Shown one piece after another: positions 63,068 to 64,000 of a DNA stretch of 64,000 bases; the stretch's first letter is position 1; every line of letters starts with the position of its first letter. The translations under genes and the position numbers were made by a program. This DNA is from Cylindrospermum sp. NIES-4074 (GTDB lineage: Bacteria; Cyanobacteriota; Cyanobacteriia; Cyanobacteriales; Nostocaceae), in NCBI GenBank assembly GCA_003994795.1, contig AP018269.1:5109677-5173676 (forward strand). Reading direction: 5' to 3'. Below the pieces are notes generated by a model that did no database searches, was not told where the DNA came from, and saw only the letters and a list, made by a program, of their open reading frames with translations.

Positions 63068-64000
63068 CTAAACGGTCGGTGTTAATGATTGCACTCTCTG
63101 TTCTGATTGCCAGTCTAATGGGTTCCAAACCCGGTCTTCCAGAGCCATCTGCTCAATTAAACTTGCTAACCTGAGAGCTTTGAGTGCTTGTTCACCACCA
63201 ACTGAAGGTTGATTACCACCATGCACACAGTTGACAAAATGCTCTAACTCTGCACTGAGAGGTTGAATGTTACTAGTATAAACTTTTTCAATTAAACCAT
63301 CTTGTCTGTAAAGCACTTGCCGATGATCTGTGAGTGGGCTAACATTTGTTTGCCGATGAATCAAAATTTCATTTTTGAGAAAATCTGCCTCAGTAAATGA
63401 ATTTTTGCAATGGGCAACAATCTGGCGAATTTTGCGGTGAGTGACTTTACTAGCTGTCAAAGTAGCGACAATGCCATTGGCAAAACCCAAGGTGGCAGTC
63501 ACGTAATCTAAATAACCAGAGTCCAGCGCACGAGTACCGCTAGCGGTCAATTTCACCACATTAGAGGCTGCTAATTCTAGGAGAAGGTCGATGTCATGGA
63601 TCATTAAATCCAGCACCACCGAAACATCATTTGCTCTCTTGGAATAAGGACTCATGCGGTGAGCTTCTAGAGCCAATACATCCTCGGTTTTCAGCACTTG
63701 GCTGAGTTCTCTAAATGCTGGATTGAAGCGCTCAATGTGACCTACTTGCAAAATACAGTGAGACTCAGCCGCAGCATTGACTAGAGATTCCGCCTCGGAA
63801 ATACTAGCAGCGATCGGCTTTTCAATCAAAACATGAATTCCCGCTAACAGGCAGTTGATACCAACGGCGTAATGTAAGCGGGTGGGTACAGCAATACAAA
63901 CTGCTTCCACATGGGGCAGCAAGTCGCAGTAATCTTCAAAGAAACGTGTCTTGTATTTGCTGGCAGTTTCTAACCCACGCTCGACGTTAATATCTGAAAC
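63068..64000 (-). CDS. Gfo/Idh/MocA-family oxidoreductase (5' end outside window)
   Basis: The frame stays open to the right edge, where VSDINVERGLETASKYKTRF continues into LLPHVEAVCIAVPTRLHY, so the start and the N-terminal GxGxxG segment lie beyond 64000. The visible 310 residues have the family features EKPIAASISEAESLV (the EKP motif) and VGHIERFNPAF, followed by the C-terminal alpha/beta domain with VVLDLMIHDIDLLLEL. These NAD(P)-dependent enzymes oxidise or reduce sugars and related compounds; the VGHIERFNP group is often near lipid A or UDP-sugar genes, but no such neighbour is visible. Confidence 0.9.
   Translation of the reverse strand, partial: VSDINVERGLETASKYKTRFFEDYCDLLPHVEAVCIAVPTRLHYAVGINCLLAGIHVLIEKPIAASISEAESLVNAAAESHCILQVGHIERFNPAFRELSQVLKTEDVLALEAHRMSPYSKRANDVSVVLDLMIHDIDLLLELAASNVVKLTASGTRALDSGYLDYVTATLGFANGIVATLTASKVTHRKIRQIVAHCKNSFTEADFLKNEILIHRQTNVSPLTDHRQVLYRQDGLIEKVYTSNIQPLSAELEHFVNCVHGGNQPSVGGEQALKALRLASLIEQMALEDRVWNPLDWQSEQRVQSLTPTV

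Overview
The window comes from a filamentous, heterocyst-forming cyanobacterium of the Nostoc/Anabaena group. The evidence is many HIP1 octamers (GCGATCGC), heptamer and nonamer tandem arrays typical of heterocystous genomes, a kaiABC cluster followed by a TolC gene of the heterocyst glycolipid exporter type (hgdD), XisH/XisI proteins, a Ycf20 protein, a PSII S4-domain protein, a PetL-like subunit and plant-type glycerate kinase. The species cannot be named from the sequence alone.

Layout. 0-7.4 kb: a HEAT-repeat fragment, a DUF892 ferritin-like protein, small hypothetical proteins, a one-helix membrane protein, a PlsY-like/PEP-dikinase-like fusion and a cupin. 7.8-14.5 kb: an accessory locus of two parallel two-gene units. 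Each pairs a DUF4157/HExxH protein with an exported beta-rich protein. Beside them, divergently transcribed, is an AAA+ ATPase of the kind found with extracellular contractile injection systems (eCIS). 14.9-24.4 kb: lipid kinase, ExoD, a TnpB element broken by a stop codon, aroB, petL, bioB, acetyltransferase, SMI1/KNR4 protein and SelO. 24.6-31.6 kb: a phytochrome-like hybrid kinase followed by a REC-GGDEF gene cut in two by an IS66 element, then glycerate kinase and Ycf20. 32.3-38.6 kb: a lipoprotein, a GT39-type glycosyltransferase and a CBS/PAS hybrid kinase. 39.2-44.2 kb: kaiA, kaiB, kaiC and hgdD, with a miniature element between kaiB and kaiC. 44.6-49.9 kb: small proteins, an acetyltransferase gene broken by another miniature element, S4-domain protein, SDR and a coiled-coil protein. 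50.0-54.7 kb: tRNA-Val(GAC) and an accessory cluster (DUF559, NERD-helicase, HicB-like, DUF29, XisI, XisH). 54.7-64 kb: acnB, ferredoxin, DUF3326, CPBP protease, a ParM-like filament gene with a coiled-coil partner, DedA and a partial Gfo/Idh/MocA oxidoreductase.

Working together. kaiABC forms the circadian oscillator. The phytochrome kinase and the split diguanylate cyclase look like a light-to-c-di-GMP pathway whose output gene is broken. The twin DUF4157 genes share about 129 near-identical N-terminal residues and duplicated upstream DNA but differ completely at the C-terminus, as expected of a common loading domain with exchangeable payloads. No sheath, tube or baseplate genes lie in the window.

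Repeats have shaped much of the region. Two miniature-element families each occur as a simple copy and as a copy with a different repeat nested inside. IS66, TnpB and a CCGGACAT-ended element account for three broken genes or elements.
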